Below are positions 11,025-21,861 of a DNA stretch of 64,000 nucleotides, one piece after another. Every line of letters begins with the position of its first letter. Positions within the stretch are counted from its first letter, which is position 1. The notes below the pieces were generated by a model. That model saw nothing but the letters and a program-made list of their open reading frames with translations, did not search any database and was not told where the DNA came from. A program made the position numbers and the translations under genes. The stretch comes from Lepidostoma basale (lineage: Eukaryota > Arthropoda > Insecta > Trichoptera > Lepidostomatidae): the NCBI GenBank assembly GCA_022606425.2, contig JAHDVF020001255.1:1-64000 (forward strand), written 5' to 3'.

Positions 11025-11490
11025 TTAACTGTGTTTGTGTTTTTACCTGAACTATAATTTGTATTTTTTTTTAAACTTAACAATTTGTAATATTTATGTC
11101 AAACTAACTGCTACCTAAGACTTAAACCTGCCTCCCCTGTGTTTAATGATCCTTAATATTCTGAACTAAACTATGATTTGTTTTTTTTAAACTAAACTCT
11201 GTTTGTAAAATGTCTAACTAACTGCCACCTAGGACTTAAACCTGTCTCCATTGTGTTTAATGATCCTTAATTTTCTGAACTTGTGACTATAGTTTGTATT
11301 TTTAAACTAAACTTAACAATTTGTAATATGTCAAACTAACTGCTACCTTTTAGGATATAAACCTGTCTCCCATGTGTATAATGATACATTTTTTTAAACT
11401 TGTGAATCTAATTTGTACTTTGAAATAAACTGTCTTTGAATTTCTCAATTGTCCAAACTGTCACCTTCTAGGATTTAATCCACGTGTAAC
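11025..11490 (+). repeat. Imperfect tandem repeat of about 115 bp, about 4 copies
   Basis: Anchor CTAACTGCTACCTAGGA-like blocks recur at about 11103, 11216, 11334 and, degenerate, 11450, each followed by TTAAACCTGTCTCC and a GTGTTTAATGAT-like block. Units have drifted more than the 82-bp array. Confidence 0.8.
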
Positions 11491-11590
11491 TTTTGTATGC
11501 CATTCACTGAAGGAGCTTTTTTTTTATTTTTTTTTTTTATTCCACATAAGAGCGAGTGAAACGTAACAGTTACTATTTCTTGTTTATTTT

Positions 11591-12435
11591 CGGTTATCTT
11601 AATATTCAGTGTTTAGCTCTAGACTCCATTCAAACCCCTAGTTCCCGTTTTTACCACCAGAGTGCTACTTTACACTCTGGTTCCCGCGCGCTTCGCGATT
11701 TGGCGCTAAATTCACCCCGATGTGTGCGCCCTCTGCAGTTGACTCTCAGCCCCTTCTGCGCAACCCCTTCTGCGCAGCCCATTCGGCCCGACTTCACTTC
11801 GCTTTGAGCTGTCAACTTCGCGGCATCGATTGGAGGATCGCCGTTTCGACCCGCGATTTTCCCGATGGGATAATCTGCTTTCATCTAGCCTCATCCGCCA
11901 TGGAATAACTTCGAGCAAGGTATTTGAGGTACTTGCCATCGTGCCCATAAAATCTGTGGCATTATTTCAGGTTTTCCGCCAACTTGTCCTGCACTATGGC
12001 GATGCCAAAAGTGCATATCAGCTCCCAGGCCGTTTGTCAAGCCCGACCTTGCTGCGGTTGATTCCCTCCGCCACGGTCCGAGCCATCCTCTGCTCCCGAA
12101 ATTGCCGCCCACGTGTTGTCGCACATCATGCCCCGACAACGTGGTTGACCTCACCACCATGCGGAACTGCGAGGACCACTTCACGCCGCTTCAGACAGCA
12201 CCAACAGGTTAGGGGACCTCGTGTCTGCCAGGTGACGCTCTACATATTGATTTGCTGACCCACCATCTTCTGGTCAGCGTCGCTGATAACGTCTACGGAC
12301 GACGTCGCCGGTCGATGTCCTGACGAGCACGCCGTCGAGGAATCGCCTCAAACAGCCGGAAAGTATCTCACGAGAAAACCGGAGATCTAAGGGCCCGCTC
12401 TCTGCGCTAGCCGAGGTAGGGAGATACCCATTACA
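11591..12435 (+). repeat. 3' LTR
   Basis: 845 bp, one substitution from the 5' LTR (G12215). It is followed directly by the resumed SINE at 12436. Confidence 0.9.
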
Positions 12436-12585
12436 AGGTAGCCAATCTATCGCCATTTTATTGTCACGTGAATTCTACACCAGACCAAAGACAGTGTGAC
12501 AATCACACTGCCATCGCCGGGAATCGAACCCAGGACCTTCGGCATGGAAGTCAGAGCTCGTAACCACTCTGCCACGAAGGTCGTC
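12436..12585 (-). mobile_element. tRNA-derived SINE, head and body (interrupted)
   Basis: Minus-strand reading: GACGACCTTCGTGGCAGAGTGG (box A region), a box B-like GGGTTCGATTCCC block, then body to AGATTGGCTACCT. The tail lies across the LTR element at 4500-4536. Confidence 0.8.
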
Positions 12586-12672
12586 ATTTATAATTTTTGT
12601 ATTTGTCTTTTCAATAATTATTTCCTTATCCAATTTCGTATAATTCGCTCCATATGTGCAAATCATCTTCTC

Positions 12673-13109
12673 CAGTGGTTCCCAAAGTGGTCACTGGGAT
12701 CTTTCAGGGGGTCCGCGGAAAATTAAAATAGATCGGGGGGTCCCTGAACAACGTCAGGGGATCCGCGGATATTTTTCGTTGTAGAACTTTTTTTAGCTCA
12801 TTCGCGAAAACCGGCCTGTCGAAATCGGCGACGACAGCGACTTCCGGTAAGTAAAATTTGGCGGCGATCAATTTTTTAGCTCCTTTGTGAAAAAAAATTC
12901 GAATATCCATTTTTTTAATCTATACGTACTAACCGGAAGTCGCTGATGAGCTAAAAAAAAAGATCGTAATTTCCACAATAGTAAAATTGTTTCACAATTT
13001 AGGTGAATTTGTAAAAAAAAAACAATATTATTACGAGTACATGAAAGAAGGGGTTCTGCCCAAAAAAACAGCAAGGAGTCCACGGTACAAAAAAGTTTGG
13101 GAACCACTG
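12673..13109. mobile_element. hAT-like MITE
   Basis: 437 bp bounded by the inverted termini CAGTGGTTCCCAAA (12673-12686) and its complement (13096-13109), the classic hAT terminal form. It is non-coding; internal GGGGGTCC and CGCGGA blocks recur. The flanking 8-mers (ATCTTCTC and ATCTAAGA) share only ATCT, so the target duplication is decayed or absent. Confidence 0.75.
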
Positions 13110-13117
13110 ATCTAAGA

Positions 13118-13560
13118 GATCCTTTCTATTTTTTATTTAGGACGCAATCATCTGCCTTATCTACTTTCTTTTATTTATTAAATTTTTTTTATCATGTGAT
13201 TATAAAATATTGATGTATGCTTATTATTATTATATGTAATGAATCTTCCTCGGGTTAAAAATAAATAGATGTTACGTAATGGGAACATAATTAGACGTGT
13301 GTGAGTGTGTGAGTGTGTGAGTGTGTGAGTGTGGAGGCACACATGCATGACCTGGTTAAGTCACTTGAGGTTTGTAATTACGATTGGTTAGCTAAACTTG
13401 GGCCATTAGTGTAGGACTAACATAATTAAGGCAACGGAGACTACTCAACTAGTCGCGACGGAGGCGCGGGCTAAATCACGAGACATTACTCAAAGTGTTC
13501 TTAAGCAACGTCTCGATATTTAAAAAAAAAGTTCCAAAAAAATATTGAAAAAGAATAATA
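13118..13560. other. Spacer with (GTGTGTGA)n microsatellite
   Basis: AT-rich, with a short GTGTGTGAGTGTGTGA-type microsatellite at about 13297-13333. Nothing else recognised. Confidence 0.6.
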
Positions 13561-13782
13561 TCATCTAAGTCACATGAGCAATATCATCGGAGCTGATCTG
13601 CTGGAAGAAATACAAGTCAACAAGGCAGCTATTGCAAAATCCACAGTATGTAAAAACAAAGATATGGCCATTAAAATAAGTTGATGATATGGCGTTGAGG
13701 TAATGGCAGACGTAGTCAGGACCAAAGAAGTTCTGAGGACTTCTGAGATAAAAAAAAACTGAAAACGATAGCAGGAAAGACA

Positions 13783-14070
13783 TTGAAAGATCGCGTAAGG
13801 AACACCAGAGTTAGAGAGATATGTAAAGTTGAAGATATTATAAGATGGAGTAGACAACAAAGGAGGGACTGCCATGGGCATGTTCAAAGAATGGACACCA
13901 CCAGACTCCCCTATATTGCACTACATAATCACCCTCTCAGAATTCGCCCTCGTGAAAGATCTCCTAAAAGATGGAAGGACAGCTGGGAGCAATACAGGAG
14001 GAGTAACCCTTTGGAGAACGAAACACATAGGTCTACAACAAAGAAGAAGAAAACCAACATCATAACATTA
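13783..14070 (+). mobile_element. GAA-LINE C-terminal relic
   Basis: Open frame with DRVRNTRVREICKVEDII, then QQRRDCHGHVQRMD and RSPKRWKDSWEQY, the order found in RTE-type C-terminal tails (GH(V/I)xRM followed by a W-rich end), closing in an AAGAAGAAG tail at 14040-14050. RT boxes are missing (5' truncation). Confidence 0.7.
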
Positions 14071-14146
14071 ACTAATGAACCTCTTTGGAGTATGATGGTT
14101 ACAAGTTAATATTTTTTTGTATTTATATATTTTAACATAATTAAAA

Positions 14147-14330
14147 AGGATCCCGAGTTCGATTCCCGGTGATGGCAGTGTGATTGTTACACTTTGTTTG
14201 GTCTGGTGTAGAATTCGTGTGAGAATAAAATGGCGATAGATAAGCTACCTATCACGTATCACGAGAATTAACATGATTGCTATACCATTTAAATAGATTT
14301 GGCTCGCGCTGTAGTAATATTAAAGTAAAT
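14147..14330 (+). mobile_element. tRNA-derived SINE, 5'-truncated, tail type 1
   Basis: Begins at the box B region (GAGTTCGATTCCCGGTGA), then the common body, then the tail-1 end (ATTTGGCTCGCGCTGTAGTA). Box A is missing. Confidence 0.75.
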
Positions 14331-14509
14331 TCGTTATATCTCAAATCTACCAAGTTTACACTTTAAAACAGTAATTTAAATTATTTACATATTTAACATG
14401 AATATCAACAGTATGTTGAACTATTTTTTACATGTTTTCTCGTTATTAGGTTTCAAAAGCAATAAGTCTTCTAGCATCTAGACTATTAATCTATTTTTCA
14501 ATAATAATC

Positions 14510-14993
14510 TTTTTCTTCTTCTTCCTCAGCCTATTCCCGTCCACTCCTGGACAAAGGCCTCCTCCATTCGCTTCCATGTCAATCTCTCTTGTGCAGACTG
14601 CATCCAGGTTATTCCGACGTGTCTGTTTAGATCATCTTTCCACCGTAGTTTCGGTTGCCCTGCACTTCTCTTTGCCGTCCACGGTCTCCAAATCAGCAGT
14701 CTTCTTGTCCACTTTTCATCTGAGCTTCTGATTATGTGACCTGCCCATTGCCATTTTAGAGTCGCCACCCAGTGGATGATGTCAATGACCTTTGTTTTTT
14801 TTCTCACTGTATCGTTACTGACTCTGTCTCTTAGGTTTATTTCTAACATGGCTCTTTCCCTATCTCTTTGTGTCACTCGTAGTTTATCGGCACTTTGTTT
14901 GGACAGTGTAATAGTTTCAAGACCATAAGTATCAACTAGCACAATATGCACAAGTAACTTAATAACTGAACAGTAATATGCACAGTTACTCAT
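14510..14993 (-). mobile_element. GAA-LINE C-terminal relic
   Basis: A 155-codon minus-strand frame: YGLETITLSKQSADKLRVTQ, RAMLEINLRDRVSND, LKWQWAGHIIRSSDEKWTRR, GQPKLRWKDDL and a final VQEWTGIG. This is the standard C-terminus of RTE-type ORF2 proteins after the RT domain. Its 3' UTR ends in (GAA)n (CTTCTTCTTCC on plus at 14513-14524). The frame is intact for its length. Confidence 0.8.
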
Positions 14994-15864
14994 AGTGGAA
15001 CTTAATATTTCAGCTTTTAATTCTCATTCAGTACATTTAAGATTTATTTCAGATACATTTGTGTTCACACCAAGATAAACTTTCCCAAAATCAATACGAT
15101 TTTGTACATGAACTTGATTACATATGGTACATGTAATATTATTCACCCTCCTTCTTCAACATTTCACAGACTTCTGTCAATCTCCCGTTTGCCGCTTGAG
15201 ATTTGAGAAACTTGTCATAATTCCGCCCGGAGCTGCGTCCCGTAGTTTCTGCAACTGATTCAAGGGGGTGAATATTGATGAAGCCATCGCCAGGTGGCGC
15301 CACCTTCCTATTACTAAGATTAGCTTATAGTCATTTGTTTGATCACCTAAAGTAGTCTTGAGTATTTAGTTACTGCCTCAAAAGATACATCAGACACATA
15401 TACATTTCAATAAAGCTTTTTTGAAATATATTTTCCTACCCTCCATTTTCCTGTTTATCACACCAACTATGCTCAAAGCGCAGCTATATACGGATTTGTG
15501 ACAATTACAAAAAGTGTTTTTTAATTATATTGCTATTTTTCATCATCTATTTTCCTGTAACATTGAATTAAAAAGAAAATCGTCATCTAAAGAAAAAAAT
15601 ATATATATATATATTTTGCATTTTGAAGAATTTCTTGTCTTCTTGTATATATTTAAAATTGGATGTGTTTCTCTTAGTATCATTATTATAATGAAACAAT
15701 AATATAAACCCAATTGTTTTTATATATAATGGAGGTTAACACAAGAAAAACTAAAACCTTAAATTATTATAACATTTTTAAATTAACATTTGGGTAATAC
15801 TTTTGTGGAAGCATATATTATAATTGTCTGAATTATTTGTTTGTAAATAAGTCATATATGTTTC
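14994..15864. other. Spacer with CG-richer block
   Basis: AT-rich except 15140-15310. That block is bounded by a short inverted repeat (ATTATTCACCC at about 15132 and GGGTGAATATT at about 15268). No coding signal. Confidence 0.4.
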
Positions 15865-16348
15865 GTCAGTAGTGTTCATGAACCAACCCTTACGTATGAA
15901 AGCGAACGTGAACCGGCACAAGAAGGATGAAAGTAGAATAAATGCATTAGACATGAGATTTCTTAGACGAATGTGTGTGATAGATAGTCCAATGAAAATA
16001 TAATAGGTGAATGCGGTGCGATGGTATTATGAACAAAATAATAAAAGAATTAAAAAAGATGGAAAGACACATGGAAAGAATGAATGAAGAAAGAATGGTA
16101 AAAAAGTATATGTTTATGATGTAAATTGAACTAGAAATCGAAGAAGACTGAGCAAAACGTGGCACGATCAAATAAATCAAATATTGAATGTCGGACACGT
16201 AAGGAGTCAGAAAAATAGTCGCGCGTGCATGACATGATGTTGAGGATGCGGGAGAAATAATTCAGGAAAGAAAAGTGTGGCAGTCCATTATTTCTGCTTA
16301 CCTCTTCGGTGAAACGGCGTGATGGTTAGTTAGTTAGTTTTTATTAGT
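15865..16348 (+). mobile_element. RTE-A 3' copy
   Basis: 5'-truncated plus-strand copy from the GSEAWNW-equivalent region to the 3' end GGCGTGATGGTTAGTTAGTT. Several indels break the frame. Confidence 0.8.
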
Positions 16349-16628
16349 AATCATAAAATGAACTATTATAATTATTTTCATAAAAAAATAATAAATATTA
16401 TAATGAACAAAGGAATTCCTAAAATTCACAAAAATAATATAATAGTCTTCATTTAATACGATGATAAATCAGGCTTCATTATTTTTTTTATATTTATAAA
16501 TCAGAAGAACATCGTTTTCTTGAACCAAGCCACCCTTCAGAATAAAAACAAATATTACTTACCTATTGTTATAATTTTCAGCAGTTATACATAAACTTTA
16601 TAGAATTTCAAATGTACACTACATTTTA

Positions 16629-17400
16629 TTAACCCTTAACGTACCGTGTTCAAAACAAAACGCTCGCTCCCATGTGGTAAGTTCAGTTTACCGCTAACTT
16701 TATCTAAATATCAAGCATATGACTAGATGAATCAAAATTTAATTTATGTCATCTTGTAGGGAATTTCATTAGAAATAGATCGATATCTATAACATACATG
16801 GATTATTTGAAAAACATATCATTATTAATTTTTTTCTGGAACCATGCGATTTCTGATATGTAATGCGTCATAGCATACGGGCGACTGGACAAGCGGGTAT
16901 AAACTTGTCTGCGCGCAGCGGCCGGCGGGCGGGGATAAAGGCACCTAGGCAAAATGTATAGTACGTTCAAGACAACGAGTACGTATTAATATTTTTCCCT
17001 TTTGGTAAAGTGTTAATATTTTCACAGTTCTGATATTATTAAGTTGCGTCCTGCGTTTCCGTCCACAGTGGTATTATTACGTACATATTGAAAAGGTCAA
17101 AGATATAATTTATAATATGTTCAAAACAGCGAGTAAGTATTTGTCACTTTTGATAAAGTTGTAAATATTAGCAAAACAAATTCTACCTTAACACGAATGA
17201 AGGTGAGGGCAGTCTTAGAAAATATTTATTTTGGGATGAAGGAAGTAATTTTTTGCTTTTTTTTTTATTATGAAATATTGAAAACACTTCAATGGAGGAT
17301 TACAATTTTTTTTATAATATTAGGGTCCATAGGTTTTAAGAAAATCAACTTTAAATTGGCAGTGGAAACTCAATTTACCACATGGCAACGCGACGGTTAA
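16629..17400. mobile_element. piggyBac-like non-autonomous element
   Basis: TTAA at both ends (16629-16632, 17397-17400), a CCCTTAACG start, and a subterminal inverted repeat CCATGTGGTAAGTT (about 16670) matched by AATTTACCACATGG (about 17373). TTAA target sites and CCC-starting ends fit piggyBac. A segment of about 75 bp with GTTCAARACARCGAGTA is repeated at about 16957 and 17117. No transposase frame. The outermost terminal repeats are weak. Confidence 0.5.
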
Positions 17401-17900
17401 TAAACCATTTAAGAGTAATTTGTTTATTTTATTATGAAAATATGATACAATTAAATTGGTATTATACGTCCACAAAACCGGAAACTGAGCCGATAATTGC
17501 GCTTCAATCCACCCCGCCGGAAGTCAGTGTAACCCAAGATCCGTCTGCTTCCTGTCACTGAATAATATCCGCCAGATTATCGGGGATTGGGGTGACAAGT
17601 TTTTACAGCGACCGCGAGGGATGTCCCAAACAAGGGTGTGCCTTAAGGAGTCACACGTCACGTGTCCTTTGGGGAGAATTGACGGAGAATATCCCTCGAT
17701 ACAATTGACGTTTTCTGGGAGTCTGTATACAGGTGTTTATTTATATATCGTTTTAATCGAATTTAAGGAGTTTAAATGTATTGTACATCAATTAAAGACA
17801 TTTGATAATGACCATGCAATGCGAAATATCGAAATTTTAGAAATTAAAAAAGGCTTTCCAAATTTAATTTAACACTCTTATGAACTTTATAATACCACTT
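17401..17900. other. Non-repetitive GC-richer island
   Basis: About 17460-17720 is GC-rich against its surroundings and shows no similarity to repeats elsewhere in the window. Possible conserved non-coding element. No exon structure I can defend. Confidence 0.35.
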
Positions 17901-18500
17901 TATTGAAAGTAAAAATTAAAAACAAAAACAAACTTGTTTCGGGACACAGAAGCCCTTCATCTTTTTTAAAATTTTATGAATGTAGTCAATTTTATGCATT
18001 TATTGTATCAAATATTTTAATAAATCTAAAATTATATGTTCAAGTTCTTATTGGGGTCCAGGTATTATTCTGCAACTGTTAATAGTTACACTTATGAATA
18101 GCTTATGTGTCCTGGAACATGTGTTTTATTTTTTATTTTTTTTATTTTCATAAAATGTTGTGTAACATAGTTTTAAAGATTGCTTGATTATGAATCCACA
18201 ACACAAAGTGATGAAATGAGAAAAAATTAACTTAATGTCCAATAATTGATTTATTTCATGTTTGTAAGATCAATGCCTGGTCTCCAATAAGAGTTTTAAA
18301 ATCTTATTTTAGATTTAAAAAAAAAATACTTCATCAAACCCATAATACGTTCGAAAAATTCATTTAAACTTTTGTCAAAACTGACAAAATTCGTGTTTTT
18401 TTATTTTATTTATTTAGTGTATATGTAACCAATTTGACAATATTTACACTAACGAAGGGCTTCTGTGTGCCGAAATATGTTTTTGTTTAAATCACAATAA
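17900..18500. repeat. Family C foldback, degenerate hammerhead-like arms
   Basis: Opposed arms: minus at 17931-17962 (GATGA, GGGCTTCTGTGTCCC hairpin, GAAAC) and plus at 18449-18480 (CTAACGA, the same hairpin, GAAAT). About 490 bp of AT-rich DNA lies between. The intact relative is 21540-21575. Confidence 0.6.
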
Positions 18501-18526
18501 AGTTTTGTGAAACAAAGTTTCAAAGA

Positions 18527-18932
18527 TTACAAGGATTAATTGTATCTCAATAGAGACGAAGATGCAAGTTGTTTTCTGGGAACAGAAGGTGGTGGCCGAG
18601 GCGTTTACAGGACTTATGACCTGTCATTGGTTGGGTTGAGCGATCGCTTCACGTTTAACAACATTCCCTAATCTTAATATAGATGACGCTAGTGTAGAGT
18701 GAACATAATATTGTGAAAATATTTGTAGAAACCTACCATATATACAAGTTCCAAAAAGTTTGTCAGACGTGGTGGTCATAACGGCGGAATGGGGAATGTT
18801 GTTAAACGTGAAGCGATCGCTCAACCCAACCAATGACAGTCATAAGTCCTGTAAACGCCTCGGCCACCACCTTCTGTTCCCAGAAAACAACTTGCATCTT
18901 CGTCTCTATTGAGATACAATTAATCCTTGTAA
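18527..18932. repeat. Family G foldback, arms of about 140 bp
   Basis: Near-perfect inverted repeat: 18527-18668 against 18791-18932, around a loop of about 122 bp. One base is missing in the right arm. Copies with one arm plus loop: 29680-29960, 57795-58020, 58915-59195. The unit extends another 90 bp to a TACATTCAAAATGTTG end in three copies. No ribozyme core seen. Confidence 0.85.
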
Positions 18933-19189
18933 AATAAAAATAATTTATCCGCAATGGGTGAAATCCAGTATTTGTCTACAAGAATTTGTATACATTCAAA
19001 ATGTTGTTTCAAAGATTAATTAATTATAAATCCACAACACAAAGTGATTTCCCGAAAATCACTTAACTGTTAAAGAAATTTATAATTGAGAAAAAAAAAT
19101 TCGAATGAAGTTCACTAAAACAACTACCATAATTTCTTACAATTTCACAAATTGGTATTCGAATTCCTTTTAAATGAAGGAATCTGTAA

Positions 19190-19559
19190 AGCGGCCGACA
19201 GACGTTCAGCACCTACCCTCGGAGGCAATCTTTCACCCCTCTCTGGGGGTAATTCCATAAAGATAGCACCCCAAAGCAGTTATTCTACCCCCGCCCTATG
19301 TACGTACGTAAGGTGAAGACAGTTTTTACGGTTGCGTACTATTCCTGTCTTATCCGAAGCCCTTATCTGTTGAACGGTATCTAACGTGACGTAAAGGGCG
19401 TTCTCACGCCTCTCCGGATGCCAGGGCTTCTCTGAAGGGCTACTTGTAATCAGCTTGTAAAAATAATTGTAGACACACGCATTTCTAACTCCGCGTATAT
19501 GGTAAGTAAAATTTTTTATATCAAAGCTGTTTGAATTTTTATTTTTATTAAATTCTATT
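19190..19559. other. Non-repetitive GC-richer island
   Basis: 19190-19505 is GC-rich and unique in the window. A 140-codon minus-strand frame (19280-19702) crosses it but its 3' part enters the SINE, so I do not call it a gene. Confidence 0.35.
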
Positions 19560-19775
19560 GACGACCTTTGTGGCCTAATGGTAAGTGCGACGACTGCCAC
19601 ACGATTCGATTCTCGACGATGACAGGATATTTGTAACACTGTAAATGGTTTGGTATATAATTCACGTGGTAATAAAATGGCGAAAGATAAGCTACCTATC
19701 ACGTGTCCTGAGAATCAATATGATAGCTATACCCTTTACATCGAATGGCTCGCGTTGCATTGATGTAATTTTTTT
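19560..19775 (+). mobile_element. tRNA-derived SINE, tail type 1, diverged
   Basis: GACGACCTTTGTGGCCTAAT head, weakened box B (CGATTCGATTCTC), body, and tail-1 end. It is more diverged than the copy at 62580. Confidence 0.75.
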
Positions 19776-20104
19776 AAAAAACGTCATGTTTAATGCATAT
19801 CAAACTTTTTCGTGATATTTCTGTTTTCTTCCATTCTTCATATTTAAAAAAAGGTCATGTTTAATGCTTATCAAACTTTTTCGTGATATTTCTGTTTTCT
19901 TCCATTCTTCATATTTAAGATATTTCAAAATTTTATTTCATACCCAGAACCCACGAACAAATTCTAAATCATCTTTACTGGCCTAAATAGTGTAATAAAA
20001 CTACATATCAAATCGGATGAATTTTTAATAATGTTTTTTGCTAGTAGGAACTTATAATTAAAAATATTTATTTTTGGATAATACAATATATAAAACGTAA
20101 TTAC

Positions 20105-20345
20105 TTAATCATCACGCCGTTACTACGGGAGGATTAACAAAGAATAAGGATCCCCACACTGTTCTATTATGACATAACTCTCGCGCCTCTGCAACATTTA
20201 TCCACCATTTTAATAAATTTAAAAAAAAAATCATTCCGATGTATATACAAGCATTTAAATACAAAATTTCCATGAGCTGACCAAATTGATCAATTACTCA
20301 AAGGCAGCCACATTTGAAGCTAGAAAATTCGACATGCGTTCGTGA
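20105..20345. mobile_element. Two RTE-A relics in opposite orientation
   Basis: 20105-20205 is a minus-strand RTE-A 3' end (CATCACGCCGTTACTACGGG). 20278-20345 is a plus-strand internal piece (ACCAAATTGATCAATTACTC, encoding the DQINQLL segment). Both are decayed. Confidence 0.6.
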
Positions 20346-21300
20346 AACAATATATAAATATAGTAATCAAGTAAAACTAAACTGTAATACTGTTTAGTTT
20401 TTAATTTCATTCGTTATATCTCAAACCAACCCATTTTACATTTAAAAAAAAGTTATTTAAACCATTTCCATTTCCTTCTCGGTGCTACATTTCGGTATGG
20501 AACTTGGCCTCCTCAACAACAGTCCTCAACTGGCTTCTGTCCCTGGCCATCTATCTCCATTCTCCAGCTCTTTCCGTTGTCTCCTTTTCCAATTTTCTCA
20601 GTCTTTTTATAACGTCAACAATATGTTGAATAATTTTTTTTCGTGTCACTCTCGTCAATTCAAATTCAACGATTTAAAAAAATGCTACAAGCGGCAAACA
20701 GGCGTTGAGCCACAGAACGCGACTTTATCGAGATAAGCGTTAGAAAAGTAGCACCATTTGCGGTGACACCTTTCGGTGGGAAACCGAACGGGCTGAAAAA
20801 TCGCCTCAAATCCTCATCGCCCCACAGACGAGGGGGCAGGCTCGTTCCTTTTGTCAAGCGATTATCCCCAAAGCGTTTTCATACTACCAGATAAAAATAC
20901 TTCCCCTGTAAATATTTGAGATTCCTGCCTAAGATACAGAGATTTTCGCGTCGCCGTTTAAACGCCGGATTGCTGTTATTATGAAAAAATCTTGGGAATT
21001 TCCAACTCTTTTCATTTCTTTATTCCCTTAATTTGCGAGATAAGTACCCCTCTGTAAATTGTGTATTGTTTCGTTTTATTTTAAATAAACTGAAAACCAA
21101 GAGAAAGGAAAACAAAATGTGTATATTATTTACTATATATGTAAAACAAGATGTGATTATATAAATGTTTTTTCGAACTTAATATTATAATTTATGAGAT
21201 TATAAAATCACAAAGTAATAATTTTATTTAAAGTTATTTTTTAACAATGTTTATTTCTTTGTAAACAACACTTTATTAAAAGCTTAAATAAATTAACACA
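20346..21300. other. Spacer with GC-richer island
   Basis: Mostly AT-rich. 20690-20900 is GC-rich and unique in the window (same class as 17460). No gene recognised. Confidence 0.4.
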
Positions 21301-21304
21301 AACA

Positions 21305-21493
21305 TAATTAATACGAATGAAAACGTCAGTTTTCTAGAAGTTTTATTATATTTTTTGGGAATGACATATTTCGCCCTTCTAAGGCGTTATCAAATGAATT
21401 GCATTTGATAATGCCTTAGAAGGGCGAAACACGTCATTCCCATAAAATATAATAAAACTTCTAGAAAACTGACGTTTTCATTCGTATTAATTA
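21305..21493. repeat. Family A foldback, near-perfect hairpin
   Basis: Arms of about 90 bp (21305-21394 and 21400-21493) with a tiny loop. Each arm carries a hammerhead-like core: minus 21363-21393 and plus 21405-21435. In both the core reads TTGATAA, T, a GCCTT/AAGGGC hairpin, then GAAA (decayed to GAAAT in the minus arm) and ACACGTC or ATATGTC. Single-arm copies: 35165-35260, 46850-46890, 49425-49500, 63880-63985. Confidence 0.8.
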
Positions 21494-21539
21494 TTTAATA
21501 TAGAGTTTTACATCATTGTTCTAGAAACAATAAATAACA

Positions 21540-21575
21540 CAAACATGTTTCGGACACAAAAGTCCTTCATCAGTA
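21540..21575 (-). ncRNA. Hammerhead ribozyme-like motif, family C, best preserved
   Basis: Minus strand: CTGATGA (21567-21573), one A, stem II GGAC (from 21562-21565) with GTCC (from 21552-21555), GAAA (21548-21551), palindrome ACATGT, then U as the cleavage-site base. Stem I pairs five of six positions (A-rich 5' strand with TGTGTT). Every invariant core base of a hammerhead is present; the extra unpaired A between A9 and stem II is the only departure. Confidence 0.65.
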
Positions 21576-21579
21576 TTTT

Positions 21580-21801
21580 TTTTTTTACGTATACAACAGG
21601 TCGCTTGAACCCAATTACAGTATACAATTGGTTTTTTAAGCTGATATATTGATTCTCGTGACATGTGACAGGTAGCCAATTTATCGCCATTTTATTGTCA
21701 CGAGAATTCTATGCCAGACCAAAGACAGTGTGACAATCATACAATCACAGAACCTTCGGAATGGGAATCAGAGCTCTTACCACTCTGCCACGAAGGTCGT
21801 C
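21580..21801 (-). mobile_element. tRNA-derived SINE, tail type 2
   Basis: Near-complete minus-strand copy: head GACGACCTTCGTGGCAGAGT at 21801, damaged box B, body, and tail-2 ending in the poly-T (plus) at 21580-21592. It directly abuts the family C ribozyme motif. Confidence 0.8.
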
Positions 21802-21861
21802 AAAGTATTGTTAATCATTGTAATGTATTAAAATAATTATTTAAATATTTTTTTCATAACT

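Larger units (their letters stand above)
9644..11590 (+). other. Long non-coding 3' region of the LTR element
   Basis: About 1.95 kb between pol and the 3' LTR without an open frame worth naming, hence no env-like gene. It holds two tandem-repeat arrays (listed separately) and poly-A/poly-T runs at about 10948 and 11517-11540. No clear polypurine tract precedes the LTR. Confidence 0.8.
4537..12435 (+). mobile_element. Ty3/Gypsy LTR retrotransposon, full length, pol damaged
   Basis: Two 845-bp direct repeats flank gag, protease, RT, RNase H and integrase in the Ty3/Gypsy order. There is no envelope-like frame downstream of integrase, so this is a retrotransposon rather than an envelope-bearing element. 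LTRs differ at one position, indicating a recent insertion, yet pol has two frameshifts. Boundaries are uncertain by about 10 bp: identity starts at 4537/11591, TGT...ACA ends would start at 4527/11581, and a 4-bp direct repeat ACAA at 4532-4535 and 12433-12436 could be a target duplication with slightly shorter LTRs. No clear polypurine tract is seen before the 3' LTR. Confidence 0.92.

Noticed and set aside
9644..11590. Possible env gene downstream of pol
   Set aside because: No frame of useful length; the region is AT-rich with tandem arrays.
19280..19702. 140-codon minus frame as a host gene
   Set aside because: It runs through a SINE and lacks a known motif or splice evidence.
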